Assembly: GCA_032353305.1 (NCBI GenBank)
Contig: JAUCNG010405249.1
Span: 1-10,411 of the forward strand
Length of the DNA stretch: 10,411 nucleotides
From: Cephalothrix spiralis
Lineage: Eukaryota; Nemertea; Palaeonemertea; Archinemertea; Cephalotrichidae
Reading direction: 5' to 3'
The notes under the pieces: model-generated
What the model was told of the DNA's origin: nothing
Database searches by the model: none
The model's input: the letters and a program-made list of their open reading frames with translations, nothing else
Program-made: the position numbers and the translations under genes
Shown: positions 1-7,865 of the stretch, one piece after another
How the letters are laid out: every line of letters starts with the position of its first letter
How positions within the stretch are numbered: the first letter of the stretch is position 1

Positions 1-1
1 T

Positions 2-95
2 GCACTGAATTTCCTTCAAGTCAAGTGCTACCTCATTACTGTAAAAACATATGGTTTACAAAGTGATCTTGAAGAAAGAGTGCTAACAGAAAGTG
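2..95 (+). CDS. Receptor ligand-binding domain, exon A (partial at window edge)
   Basis: This is the first visible exon of the spliced receptor gene. It is open in frame from base 2 (it may run off the left edge) and ends at a good donor, GTAAGC, at 96. The codons read ALNFLQVKCYLITVKTYG and then QSDLEERVLTES, with one base (G) left over, so the intron is phase 1. That base joins TT at 4870 to make Val and continues into RNNIRDLDPHVLFGS. A strand, then an acidic helix, then the VLFGS strand is the start of a type 1 periplasmic-binding fold as found in glutamate receptor amino-terminal domains. TTCCTTCAAG at 11-20 could be an acceptor, so the exon may really begin at 21, also in phase 1. The match of phase and fold to the next exon is what supports this call. 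The first 6-7 residues are less certain. Confidence 0.6.
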
Positions 96-302
96 GTAAG
101 CATCATTCTCAAAAAGATCCTTTATTATGCCGTTAATTTGCCCTGAAATATGAAATCAGGAAATACTTATTTTAATGGAAATATGGATACTGGCATGGCG
201 TCGATAATAGATACTCGAGACATTAGAGGAAATTGCATGGACTGATTTCGGGATACAACTATATTTGAACTTGTGGTGACACAAATATAAATACACAATA
301 AT

Positions 303-605
303 AGTGGACGGAAAAACTGGCGAGGGCAAAATTGGTCACAAAGACATATTGGCGGGTAGTTAAACCCCATAAACTATATATTTCTGAAAAGTTTTTGAAA
401 ATGCTGATCACTCGGGGGAGGGGGGTTTAGATTTTCGCCGGACCCCCTGATTTTATTTAGATAGGGCATTCCCCTAAATTAAAATCAAGTTTTTTGCCCC
501 GAGTGATCCGCATTTTGCAAGACCTTTCTAGATATATATAGTTTATGGGGGTCAACCCGCCAATATGCAAAACCGATTTCGCCCTCGCCAAATTTTCCAT
601 TCAAT
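303..605. repeat. Foldback repeat copy 1 (arms about 115 bases)
   Basis: The left arm (about 303-415) and right arm (about 485-605) are inverted copies. Landmarks in the left arm are GGCGAGGGC, CATATTGGCGGGT, CCCCATAAACTATATAT and TGATCACTCGGGG. The right arm carries their complements in reverse order (CCCCGAGTGATC, ATATATAGTTTATGGGG, ACCCGCCAATATG, GCCCTCGCC). The centre is a C/G-rich and AT-rich spacer of about 70 bases. No open frame runs through it. It looks like a non-autonomous foldback element or two head-to-head copies of one repeat. Parts of the arm recur at 872-1050 and near 10020-10080. Confidence 0.75.
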
Positions 606-871
606 AGTGTACATCATAACTCTGTCAAAGTAGGGGGCCATTTCATAATTTTCTCTGGGATAGGAACCATTTTATTTTTATGTGAAAAGGTCAGTTGTGA
701 AACGTCTGATTTCGGTCTCTCAGAATTACGGTCAACTCCGAATTACTGTGGTCCTGGCTAAAAATGACTTGTCGACTAAATTGTTTCACAATTACAGTCA
801 CTCAAAAGTACGGTCAATTTCATGGTGACCGTATTTTCGAGATTCAACTGTACATGCATGTACAATTAAGT
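606..871. other. Non-coding stretch with short repeated TTACGGTCA-like words
   Basis: No gene is visible. The words ATTACGGTCAA, AATTACTGTGGTC, AATTACAGTCA and GTACGGTCAA recur between about 724 and 817. TACGGTCA (809-816) and TGACCGTA (826-833) form an 8-bp stem with a 9-base loop. The function is unknown, and this may be the edge of a repeat family. Confidence 0.4.
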
Positions 872-1050
872 GGAAAAATTGGCGAGGGTTTATAAATTGT
901 ACAAAAAATGCCCCCCCCCTCCCCTCCAGCGGTAGCGGGTAGTCGACCCCAACAATCTATATATTTTTGGAAAGAGCATAAAAAAGGCTGATCAACTGGG
1001 TTTAGAATTTAGCTCCACCCCCGGGTGGGGGTGAGGAACCAAAAATGCAA
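872..1050 (+). repeat. Partial copy of the foldback-repeat arm
   Basis: Read in the same direction as the left arm at 303-415, this region keeps the order GGAAAAATTGGCGAGGG, GCGGGTAGTCGACCCC, ATCTATATATTTTTGGAAAG and GGCTGATCA, then a CCCCGGGTGGGGG stretch and a 9-base C run (911-919). No matching inverted arm follows closely. It is a diverged solo copy in intron 1. Confidence 0.6.
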
Positions 1051-2035
1051 GTTTTTAACTTGTCTATTTTGTGACGTTGGCGTTTCCGCCTGGACTCCAA
1101 TAGACGGCACAAGGCCACAGTTTCGTATCCTATCTAAACCATACAAAAACCCCGATGATCGAGGCCCCCATAAATCCCACAAAAAATTGTATTTTCCATG
1201 CATGTTTAATCACCCGAAACGTAAGAATTTTATTCTTTTTTTCACACTTTATTTGACTCAGTGGTCCGAAAGGACTCTGAAAGTAGAGCGAAACTGGTGC
1301 TAGACCAAATGTCTTGGAAACTTGGAAATATCTTGGGATTCGCATGTTGACCAAAAATGTCATGGGAAATTGTAAAATGGAAATTCGGATCAATCGGGGA
1401 ATACTCAGCTAGCTATGACAGGATAATATTTAGATTGACCAGGATTGACCACGATATAAATTATATATCATTTATTTTTCTTCTAAACATGTCTTTGGAC
1501 GATGGTCATTATGAGATTACCCAATTAGCCTTTATCTGACTTTCTGACGTGAAAGTTGTCAAATTTATCTCAAATTGTCTAATGTTTCTGCACTTTAATA
1601 AGAAGATAAGATGAATCTTCGACTTAGTGCAACCCATCTCCGATATCACATTATTCCTATGGGAAGGGGAGTAGGCTTTGAACCTCATTTTTGGACATTG
1701 GTGCCAAATCTGTCTCCTAGGGCTTTGATCCCAGCTTAATGGAACTTATATACAACATAAATTCCAATTAGGATCCTCAAAATCACTCGATCCTCTGACT
1801 CATCAACCCTTGAAATTGTCTATTTCAAGTGAGCTTCAAGCCCATTGGCGTACTTTTTAGCTATTGTTTGCGATAATTTAAAAAAATAATAATTCACTTA
1901 ATTCTTCGTTTTAAAATTCTCAATCTGTTAACACTCTCCTTGTCTCAAATGCAAAAATAACTCATCCTGATTAATTATTATCGAAGTCATTTATTTCCTA
2001 GGACCTTTTTTGTCCTGTTTCAATCTCTCAATCGA

Positions 2036-2222
2036 CCCGAATGCGTTCGGCGTACCTTCGGCCGTTTCCGTAATAACGGAATCACGACATGCCGGAAACG
2101 AAACTGGCAATTGTATTTTTAAGTGATATTTTTGGCAACGAATGTTGTAGTTGAGCATGAAATTTTTCGGCGACGCCATTTTATACTCGGAGTTTTCCGA
2201 AGAGGCGCCGATCGCATTCGGA
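2036..2222. repeat. Imperfect inverted repeat, arms about 26 bases
   Basis: The left arm at 2036-2061 (CCGAATGCG, TTCGGCG, CCTTCGG) and the right arm at 2197-2222 (CCGAAGAGGCGCCG, CGCATTCGG) are inverted copies with a few mismatches, about 135 bases apart. The interior contains a small hairpin, TTCCGTAATAACGGAA. The block is more GC-rich than its surroundings, which suggests a mobile or hairpin element rather than ordinary intron. No coding frame is convincing. Confidence 0.5.
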
Positions 2223-2727
2223 TTTTTGGCTTAATGACCTTGAGTGTCATTGATTGAGCGAATGAATTAATGGGATAACTGTTTTTAATTATTTTTAAAC
2301 ATCGCAAAAACTATTCATATTTCTTCTAATAATTCCTGTCATTGGTGATTTATTTGAGGATTATAGTATTACGGACATTCCGGTGGTGGTTCGATCTCTA
2401 ATTATAATCAGATGGGGGTTTACAAATCACGAACTCGGACGAAAATAAGCACAAATAAAACCTCATATGTCATCATTATCATTAAACATGGCCTTGGACT
2501 GCAGAAATACATGTTACAGTATCAGTGTTATTTCCAATATGCTGGAAATGCGATACATTTGCTTTTTTCTCTCATTAAAACAATTTTCATGCACCAAACT
2601 AAAGAATTAGAAAACCTGTAGTTATAAACACAATAATCCGCGCGTGTTTGTTGTATGAGTATAAAAATTCCATAATAATTAAAGCAGAAAAAGAGTTTAG
2701 AAATTTAAAATTTATTTTATGCCTAAC

Positions 2728-2758
2728 GTTTCGTGTCTATACTAAGACACATCATCAG
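2728..2758 (-). ncRNA. Hammerhead-ribozyme-like core motif (possible repeat-end remnant)
   Basis: On the minus strand the sequence reads CTGATGA, one T, a perfect 6-bp stem (GTGTCT/AGACAC) with a 6-base loop, then GAAAC. CUGAUGA-stem II-GAAA is the conserved core of hammerhead ribozymes, which are known in Penelope-like elements and retrozymes of invertebrates. Against activity, there is one extra base between CTGATGA and the stem, and I could not find convincing stems I and III or a cleavage site. It is probably a degenerate or unrelated look-alike. The right palindrome arm keeps only the GAAAC half (3978-3982). Confidence 0.3.
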
Positions 2759-3008
2759 AGATTGAATGATTTTATATATGATTCAACGGTTCATTTGTTT
2801 TTATTATTCAGTTTTATTTTGTGTCGTTACGTACTTAATTTTTCCCTGTGTGTAATAATAATAATTTTAGCATAACTTTTGTATTGTTCATTTTATATTA
2901 ATCAATTATTTTAACATGTTCCGGACTATTTGTGTTATTAAATCTTATTTGTGTTATATAATCATTCAATATTGCAATCATTAACCAGTCTCTGATAATG
3001 TGTCTTAG
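2742..3008. mobile_element. Nested 267-base inverted-repeat element (MITE-like)
   Basis: It begins CTAAGACACATCATCAGAGA and ends in the near-complement (TCTCTGATAATGTGTCTTAG). Further inside, AATGATT near 2765 pairs with AATCATT near 2961. The interior is very AT-rich with no coding potential. The right arm of the surrounding palindrome lacks this block (it reads CCTAGTTATAGTAGACACG there), so the block was inserted into the left arm or lost from the right. A clear target-site duplication could not be identified. Confidence 0.55.
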
Positions 3009-4519
3009 CAGGGGTCATAGAAGGGGGGGGGGGTCTAACGATTTTTTCATCGAAATTCGCCAATTTATTCTCTCCAACTTCCTGACTTCCGATTAAAAAA
3101 ACGTTAACTCTACGGCTGCAAACACTCTTTAATTCGTTAATAAAAAAACACGATCGAAATCCGTCACTTCCTTCAGTGTCAAATAGTCAATTCAGTTTGC
3201 TTCCTTTTATCCCATGCAATCTAACCCTAGTGATTACCCCGTGTCCGAAGTCTGTTCGTAGATGTTCGTCGATTTCTGATTCCGGGAAGATTGCCCTTTA
3301 TATTATGGTGCTTTTTAAAAAACTCACTTTTGAGGCAGAATTAAGGCTGTCAGCAGCAAAATTGTACTCCCTTAGATAATCTAGAGAGGTGATTTAATGA
3401 AGAAAACAAACTAACACACAGTGATAACCTTTTAGATAGCAAATATTGTCTTTAGAGGGCATATTGGAATTTAGTTCAAAAAGTTACTAAGAGGTGGCTG
3501 TCAGTGCTGCCATCTTTTAGTAACTTTTTGGACTAAATTTCTATATTTGCTATCCAAAAGGTAATCTGTGAGTGTTAAGTGATTTAATGAAGAAAATAAA
3601 CTCTCTAGATTATCTAGAGAGTACAATTTTGCTGCTGCCAGTCTTTAAATAATAAAATATTTCTGCCTCAAAAATGAGTTTTTAAAAAAGCACCAAATCT
3701 CCGAACTGACTTCGTAGCTGCGGCACGGGGTAATTAATCAGTAGGGTCAGATTGGAATAAAAGGAAGCAAACTAAATTTAATATTTGACACTGAAAGAAG
3801 TGACGGATTGCGATCGTTTATTTTTTATTAACGAATAAAAAAGTGTCTGCGGCCGTAGATATAACGCCTTTTAAAATCAAAAGTCAGAAAGTTGGAGAAA
3901 TAAATTGGCAAACTTTGCGAATTTCGACCAAAATATCATTAGACCCCCTTCTATGACCCCCTAGTTATAGTAGACACGAAACGGTAGGCATAAAATAAAT
4001 TTCTAAATTCCTTTTAGGCTTTAATTATTGTGGATTTTTATACTCATCAGAAAACCTTTTTCATTAATAAATAATTTATGAAGCCCTCTAGCTGACGGAC
4101 GGTGACATGTATTGGATGTCATTTGAACTAAATGCGAGAAATTAGAATATCAATGATCGAGAAATTAACCAATGCAATATAACTTTTTTATTGCCTGGTT
4201 TACGGATTCCGCCGGGACGAGAATTTGGTATTTGAAATTCGAGAACGAGGTTTTAACGCTAAGCAATAATAGGGGAAGGCCATAAATAAAATATTGACCT
4301 TTATTAAAGTGGTGCGAAAAGTCCCACTACATGAGCAAGCTCGTTTCCGAAGATTTACTAAACAAAAATGCTGCTTTAGTCAAGGCATCATGATTATAGG
4401 CAATTTTCGACTCGTTCTTTTTCATATTATTTTTTTCAGCGATTACATTATTATGTCAATGGCAGACTGAAGTTCTAATATTTAGATAGTCTGAGGCCAC
4501 ATTTATATAATCATTTGGA

Positions 4520-4697
4520 AGCAGGACTTTTCGGCCCCAGCGCTTTCGGCCCCACCAATTTCGACCCCAACATTTTCGGCACCAGTACATTTTCGGCCCT
4601 AACACTTTCAGCCCCAGAACATTTTCGGCCCCAGTACACTTCCGGTCCCAAGATTTTCGGCCCAAACACTTTTTGCCCAGGACATTTTTGGCCCGAT
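4520..4697. repeat. GGCCCC minisatellite, units of about 14-18 bases
   Basis: About eleven degenerate units follow the pattern TTTTCGGCCCCA plus 3-6 variable bases: TTTCGGCCCCACCAA, TTTCGACCCCAACAT, TTTCGGCACCAGTACA, and so on to TTTTTGGCCCGATA. Translating it gives FGPxxFGP-type peptides on the plus strand and LGPKxxW-type on the minus strand. Both frames stay open only because the repeat lacks stops. It is a simple tandem repeat in intron 1, not a gene. Confidence 0.75.
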
Positions 4698-4869
4698 AAA
4701 AGTTAATTTTGAAGACAATTGCGGAGACCAAAAAAGCCAACCCAGAGATGCAAAGAGTGTCGAGAGAATGCTATTAGAAATGTACTTGTGAATATTCTCA
4801 TATCATTTTAATTATTATCAATTCTTATATGAATAAAAATCATTTACGGCTAATTTCTTTTTTCTTCAG

Positions 4870-5157
4870 TTCGCAACAATATTAGAGACCTCGATCCTCA
4901 TGTTCTGTTTGGGAGCTACTTTGATTCGATTGAAGAACTTGCACGACATTTAAATATAACGTATATTTTTGATCAAATACCAAACATTGGATATGAACAA
5001 ATAAGACATACGGAAAAATACAAAGACCACTTTATCGATTTGTTGCCAAGAAAATATGACATGCTTGAATCAATTAAAAAATTTGTTGTGGCTGAAAAAC
5101 GGAAACGGATAATGCTGCTATACTTCCGGTCTGATAAAAGTCAGCCAATAGCTGATG
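4870..5157 (+). CDS. Receptor ligand-binding domain, exon B
   Basis: This 288-base exon lies between acceptor TTTCTTCAG (ending 4869) and donor GTAGGT (5158), with phase 1 at both ends. It encodes about residues 32-127 of the visible protein. VLFGSYFDSIEELARHLNIT resembles the 'no-drug zone' strand-turn-helix of iGluR and ANF-receptor domains, where the chain runs GP/GS, Ser-rich helix, then L..P. It is followed by YIFDQIPN, then a helix (YDMLESIKKFVVAEK) and the strand RIMLLYFRSD. That order, helix then hydrophobic strand ending in SD, matches the 'I..L...W..v.l.yd.d' step that opens lobe 2. NIT at residues 60-62 is a potential N-glycosylation site, fitting an extracellular protein. A second donor at 5162 (GTAAAG) would put the next exon into a frame with early stops, so 5158 is preferred. 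The fold call is fairly firm. The exact receptor class is inferred. Confidence 0.75.
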
Positions 5158-5665
5158 GTAGGTAAAGTATTAGTATTGTCATTAGAATTATGCGGCCATC
5201 TTGGTAGTATTTTTTCCGTGATAAAACTCATACTCGTCCCTAGGCTATAGCGGACTATTGGCTGAACGATGTGAGATAAAATCTATGGCTCTTAATTGGC
5301 AACAATAAGTGATTAACTAGTACCAGTGTCATATCAAGTATATTGTATTGTTATTAATCTTCTATATTAAACCTTTATCACGGCAGAGTTGTAGAAATGT
5401 CTAAAAATAAGCACTCCAATCTGTTTGAAGCGAGAGAATTTGAAATAACTTCTGAGAGCTTGATAATTGATATTAGTAATGAACTATTATAAAGCACTTG
5501 AGAGTTATTGTAATAACAACAGCGGGCGATATATATTTTTAGGCAATATTACGTATCTACTTGGAGGACACTATTTGAATTGACACTGCTAGTACAGTAT
5601 CATAAGAAACGTCTTATCTTAGCGGAAAGGTCTTGAAAAATGCGGAAGCCTCGGGTTGGGTGGTT

Positions 5666-5736
5666 CAAAGTGATTTTCCCCCTTTACAAAAGTGATTTTT
5701 CCCCTTTACAAAAGTGATTTTTCCCCATTACAAAAT
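5666..5736. repeat. Tandem repeat, three 21-22-base units plus a partial
   Basis: Units start at 5666, 5687, 5709 and 5731 and follow CAAAAGTGATTTTTCCCCTT plus TA. Differences are one or two bases per unit, so the array is fairly young. It is followed at 5737-5858 by unique AT-rich sequence. Confidence 0.8.
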
Positions 5737-5858
5737 GGCAAATGAAAAAACCATATATGTCATCATCGTGTTTGTTGTACCAAAAACCCCCCTAGTTGCC
5801 GAAATTCGACTTTAAAAATTGCCCCCAGCTGAAACATTTGTGCACTGGATGTTAATTC

Positions 5859-6119
5859 AAGATATGTGACCCGAGATATCGAAATTAGTCGCTTTGACCA
5901 AATTTTCAAAATTCCTTTTTTTCTAGATTTACATAAACTAGAAATCATCAGCTTTCTAATAGTACAAAAAACCTATTAGCATTTAATGAAGATATGTGAC
6001 CCGAGATATCGAAATTAGTCGCTTTGACCAAATTTTCAAAATTCCTTTTTTTCTCGATTTACATAAACTAGAAATCATCAGCTTTCTAATAGTACAAAAA
6101 ACCTATTAGCATTTAATGA
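5859..6119 (+). repeat. Two 130-base tandem units, one substitution apart
   Basis: Unit 1 (about 5860-5989) and unit 2 (about 5990-6119) are identical apart from A at 5925 against C at 6055 and the final junction base. Each contains the whole left terminus of the MITE-like element plus about 95 bases of its interior. The near identity points to a recent tandem duplication, or to an assembly artefact. Confidence 0.9.
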
Positions 6120-6171
6120 CGTGAATGTACAGTACTGATCATGTTAAACCTTAACACACTATGTGTGAGTT

Positions 6172-6186
6172 CGCGTGTCACACGCG
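6172..6186. repeat. Short perfect palindrome CGCGTGT-C-ACACGCG
   Basis: Seven-base arms around one C lie inside the MITE-like element. GCGTGTCA recurs at about 6199 and GCGTGTGAAAC at about 6272. The repeated GCGTGT words are unusual in such AT-rich DNA, but no function is evident. Confidence 0.5.
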
Positions 6187-6525
6187 GGTGAAATTTTGCG
6201 TGTCAAATAAATTGAAATACTGCGTTTCACTCGCATTTTACAAACTGCCTGTGAAGGTTTTAGCAAAACATTGCGTGTGAAACGGTATAGGAATTCACAC
6301 TTGGATCATTATAAGAATCGTTAGTTATGTCACAAAAAAATCAATAACTCACTCGTAACTCAACTAAATTGTAAATAAGTCAATAATAAGCACTTTAAGA
6401 TGTATTACTAAAATTTAATATTTTTGACTTTGTAAACTATTTTGCTAATATATCGAAATATCAATTAGCCGAAAGCAACTCATTTCGATATCTCGGGTCA
6501 CATATCTAATTTCCTTTTCTTACAG

Positions 6526-6734
6526 AGATACAGCTTGTAAAGAAGAAGCTCTACGAACAATCTTTCGTTGAAGTTGTATTATCAGCTTATGTCCCCTTCA
6601 AAAAAGTAGTTCTGTCCGAAATGAGTCCGACCAGTCAAGATGTTTACATAAGCCAGATTCTAAGCTTTCTTCATAAGCGCAAAATTGACACAGTCTTCGT
6701 CTATGGCAGTGATATATGGGCACTTCTTCTCCAG
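6526..6734 (+). CDS. Receptor ligand-binding domain, exon C
   Basis: This 209-base exon lies between acceptor TTTCTTACAG (ending 6525) and donor GTTTGT (6735). It enters in phase 1 and leaves in phase 0. The split codon G+AG gives Glu, so the join reads ADEIQLVKKKLYEQSF, about residues 126-141. The rest runs FVEVVLSAYVPFKKVVLSEM, then ISQILSFLHKRKIDTVFVYG and SDIWALLLQ, to residue 197. This is a helix, a strand, a charged helix (LSFLHKRK), the strand DTVFVYGSD and another helix. It mirrors the 'l..ik......vIvl.c..d.a..ll..a' stretch of lobe 2 in ionotropic glutamate receptors. The acceptor sits only 18 bases beyond the terminus of a MITE-like element in intron 2. The donor has T at +3 (GTTTGT), weaker than the others in this gene. 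Confidence 0.75.
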
Positions 6735-7350
6735 GTTTGTAAAAAACACAATACGGCCAAAGTCAGTTGAAGGGTAACGTCGACAATCACTTTTTTTAGC
6801 CTCGTGGCGCCGCCTCGGGAATTTTCAATGCATTTTTTCTGCTAATTTATTTTTTGGTACACAAAATGAAATTTTAAAAAGTGGCCCCATAGGCTGAAAT
6901 ACTGGATCTACTACGTTACATCCCAAATATAATAAATAACAAATGGAAACTACAGTCTCTTTTCCATTGGGGTTTCCGGAAAATTCAGATCCGCCGCCGA
7001 AAATATTCGAAAAATGAAAAATACATGTATTTTTTTTGTGACGCCGATGGACATTTTGGACATCAGCCCTAAAACAATTTTGCCGACGACGGATTCAAAG
7101 ACATCGATTGGTTGGTGTGTAAAGAAGAACTAGTGCGCTAAAGAACACAACTTTTCTCTGACTTTGTGCAGGGTTTTTAAATTACCCGGTAAAAGATAAT
7201 CTTTGTTGACCAGTAAAACCCTTGTTTTGATCCATGATGTCCCGACATCATTTCCTGAAAATTTCAAAATCACCAGCTCCGGTTTCGAGAAATGCGTATA
7301 CGCGGTCGAGTTTTAGGAATGCGCAAATCGCAAAAACGTGAGCGGATTCC

Positions 7351-7530
7351 GGTAAATTAGGAGCATGTTCCTATCAGTCATAATCCATTTATATGCCGTA
7401 AAATTAGCAGTTACAGAGTTATTAACGAATTGAATAGGTGCGACGTCATTAACATTGATTCGTTAATAACTCTGTAACGGCGGATTTGTAATACGGACAG
7501 ATAGAAACATGCCCCTCTTATAAATTACTA
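7351..7530. repeat. Inverted repeat, perfect 21-bp inner stem
   Basis: GTTACAGAGTTATTAACGAA plus T (7410-7430) is exactly complementary to 7458-7478, around a 27-base loop containing GACGTC. Imperfect pairing continues outward, for example GCATGTTCCTATC near 7363 with GATAGAAACATGC near 7501. The overall arm is about 80 bases. It looks like a small foldback element, with no coding content. Confidence 0.75.
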
Positions 7531-7639
7531 CTTACATGTATGTTATGTTTATTTATACTACATTTGTACTTATGTTATATCGGTGAGATATGGGATCGAA
7601 CGTGGTTCGAAACAACGGCCGGTCCTTATATTATAGATC

Positions 7640-7733
7640 AGTCGGTGAAAGATGAGATCGAACGGGTTTCGAACTCACAACCATGAGATTAGAAGTCTCA
7701 CGCTCTATCGACTGAGCTTACGGCGGAACCGTA
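7640..7733 (-). repeat. Degenerate tRNA-Arg(UCU)-like sequence, probably SINE-derived
   Basis: The minus strand shows a D-arm (GCTCAGTCGATAGAGC), a perfect anticodon stem TGAGA/TCTCA around loop CTTCTAA (anticodon TCT), and a T-arm-like GTGAGTTCGAAACCC. Box A (7708-7719) and box B (7665-7675) are close to consensus. The candidate acceptor strands (TCCGCCG and TCGATCT) do not pair and the T stem has mismatches, so a working tRNA is unlikely. A second T-arm-like block (GGGATCGAACGTGGTTCGAA) sits about 62 bases away at 7583-7614, as if the tail were duplicated. Confidence 0.6.
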
Positions 7734-7834
7734 AAACAATCTTATAAGCCTACGGTTTGATTGGACGTACTCTTCACGGCAGTACGACCCTCGAAGAATG
7801 TTGTACTTTAGAAATTATTTATAAATTCCATACT

Positions 7835-7865
7835 TTGATGATGGCGCCGGGTCGGCCCGAAACGT
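7835..7865 (+). ncRNA. Hammerhead-like motif in a repeat end
   Basis: TTGATGA, one T, a stem with one bulged C (GG-c-GCCG, loop GGT, CGGCCC), then GAAACGTT, followed by TGAATAAAA. The layout is the same as the minus-strand motif at 2728-2758, including the extra T. U in place of the conserved C of CUGANGA would be expected to cripple catalysis. The shared design suggests a common repeat-family end, such as Penelope-like or similar. Self-cleavage is not supported here. Confidence 0.25.

Larger units (their letters stand above)
2655..4047. repeat. 1.4-kb imperfect palindrome (giant foldback element)
   Basis: The outer ends are TGAGTATAAAAA (2656-2667) and its complement TTTTTATACTCA (4035-4046). 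Working inward, the arms keep matching: GCCTAACGTTTCGTGTCTA against TAGACACGAAACGGTAGGC, GGGGTCATAGAAGGGGG against CCCCCTTCTATGACCCC, CCGTCACTTC against GAAGTGACGG, then CAGCAAAATTGTACTC against GAGTACAATTTTGCTG, and AAGTTACTAA against TTAGTAACTT. The turn is a loop of about 10 bases near 3499-3508. The right arm is about 540 bases. The left arm is about 845 because it holds an extra inverted-repeat block at 2742-3008. Arms differ by many substitutions and small indels, so it is not recent. No transposase-like frame is present. It is either a large non-autonomous foldback element or an old inverted duplication. Confidence 0.8.
96..4869 (+). other. Intron 1 (phase 1), about 4.8 kb, repeat-rich
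   Basis: GT (96) to AG (4869). No coding exon was recognised inside it. The exon A to exon B join is continuous in the fold, so no missing exon is needed. It holds the foldback repeats, the 1.4-kb palindrome and the minisatellite listed separately. Between them, 1051-2035, 2223-2654 and 4048-4519 are AT-rich, carry only short random open frames, and show no RNA gene or domain that I can recognise. Bases 4698-4860 are plain AT-rich sequence leading to the pyrimidine-rich acceptor. Confidence 0.7.
5859..6507. mobile_element. MITE-like element with 36-base terminal inverted repeats
   Basis: The left terminus begins AGATATGTGACCCGAGATAT (copies at 5860 and 5990). The right terminus at 6472-6507 is its inverse complement over about 36 bases with two or three mismatches. 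The interior is AT-rich, contains several GCGTGT words and has no transposase-like frame. This fits a non-autonomous DNA transposon (superfamily unknown, target-site duplication unclear). The right end lies 18 bases before exon C and its last bases run into CTAAT, a possible branch-point sequence. Confidence 0.65.
5158..6525 (+). other. Intron 2 (phase 1), about 1.4 kb
   Basis: GTAGGT (5158) to TTTCTTACAG (6525). Bases 5164-5665 are AT-rich with nothing recognisable. The rest is largely repeat: a 22-base tandem repeat at 5666-5736 and the MITE-like element at 5859-6507. No exon is needed between B and C. Confidence 0.7.

Noticed and set aside
1130-1393. Open frames of 87-92 residues on both strands around 1025-1393
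   Set aside because: They overlap in opposite directions, contain no recognisable domain and lie partly in a repeat copy.
1991-2307. Overlapping 62-residue minus-strand frames
   Set aside because: They have short, basic, domain-free sequences across the inverted repeat at 2036-2222, with no splice or start context.
4456-4740. 94-residue minus-strand open frame (and its 63-residue plus-strand counterpart)
   Set aside because: Both are translations of the GGCCCC minisatellite. The peptides are simple repeats and the frames are open only because the unit lacks stops.
5859-6119. CRISPR-like repeat array
   Set aside because: There are only two long, contiguous units with no spacers. It is a tandem duplication.
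7640-7733. Functional tRNA-Arg gene
   Set aside because: The acceptor stem does not pair and the T stem has mismatches, despite a good anticodon arm.
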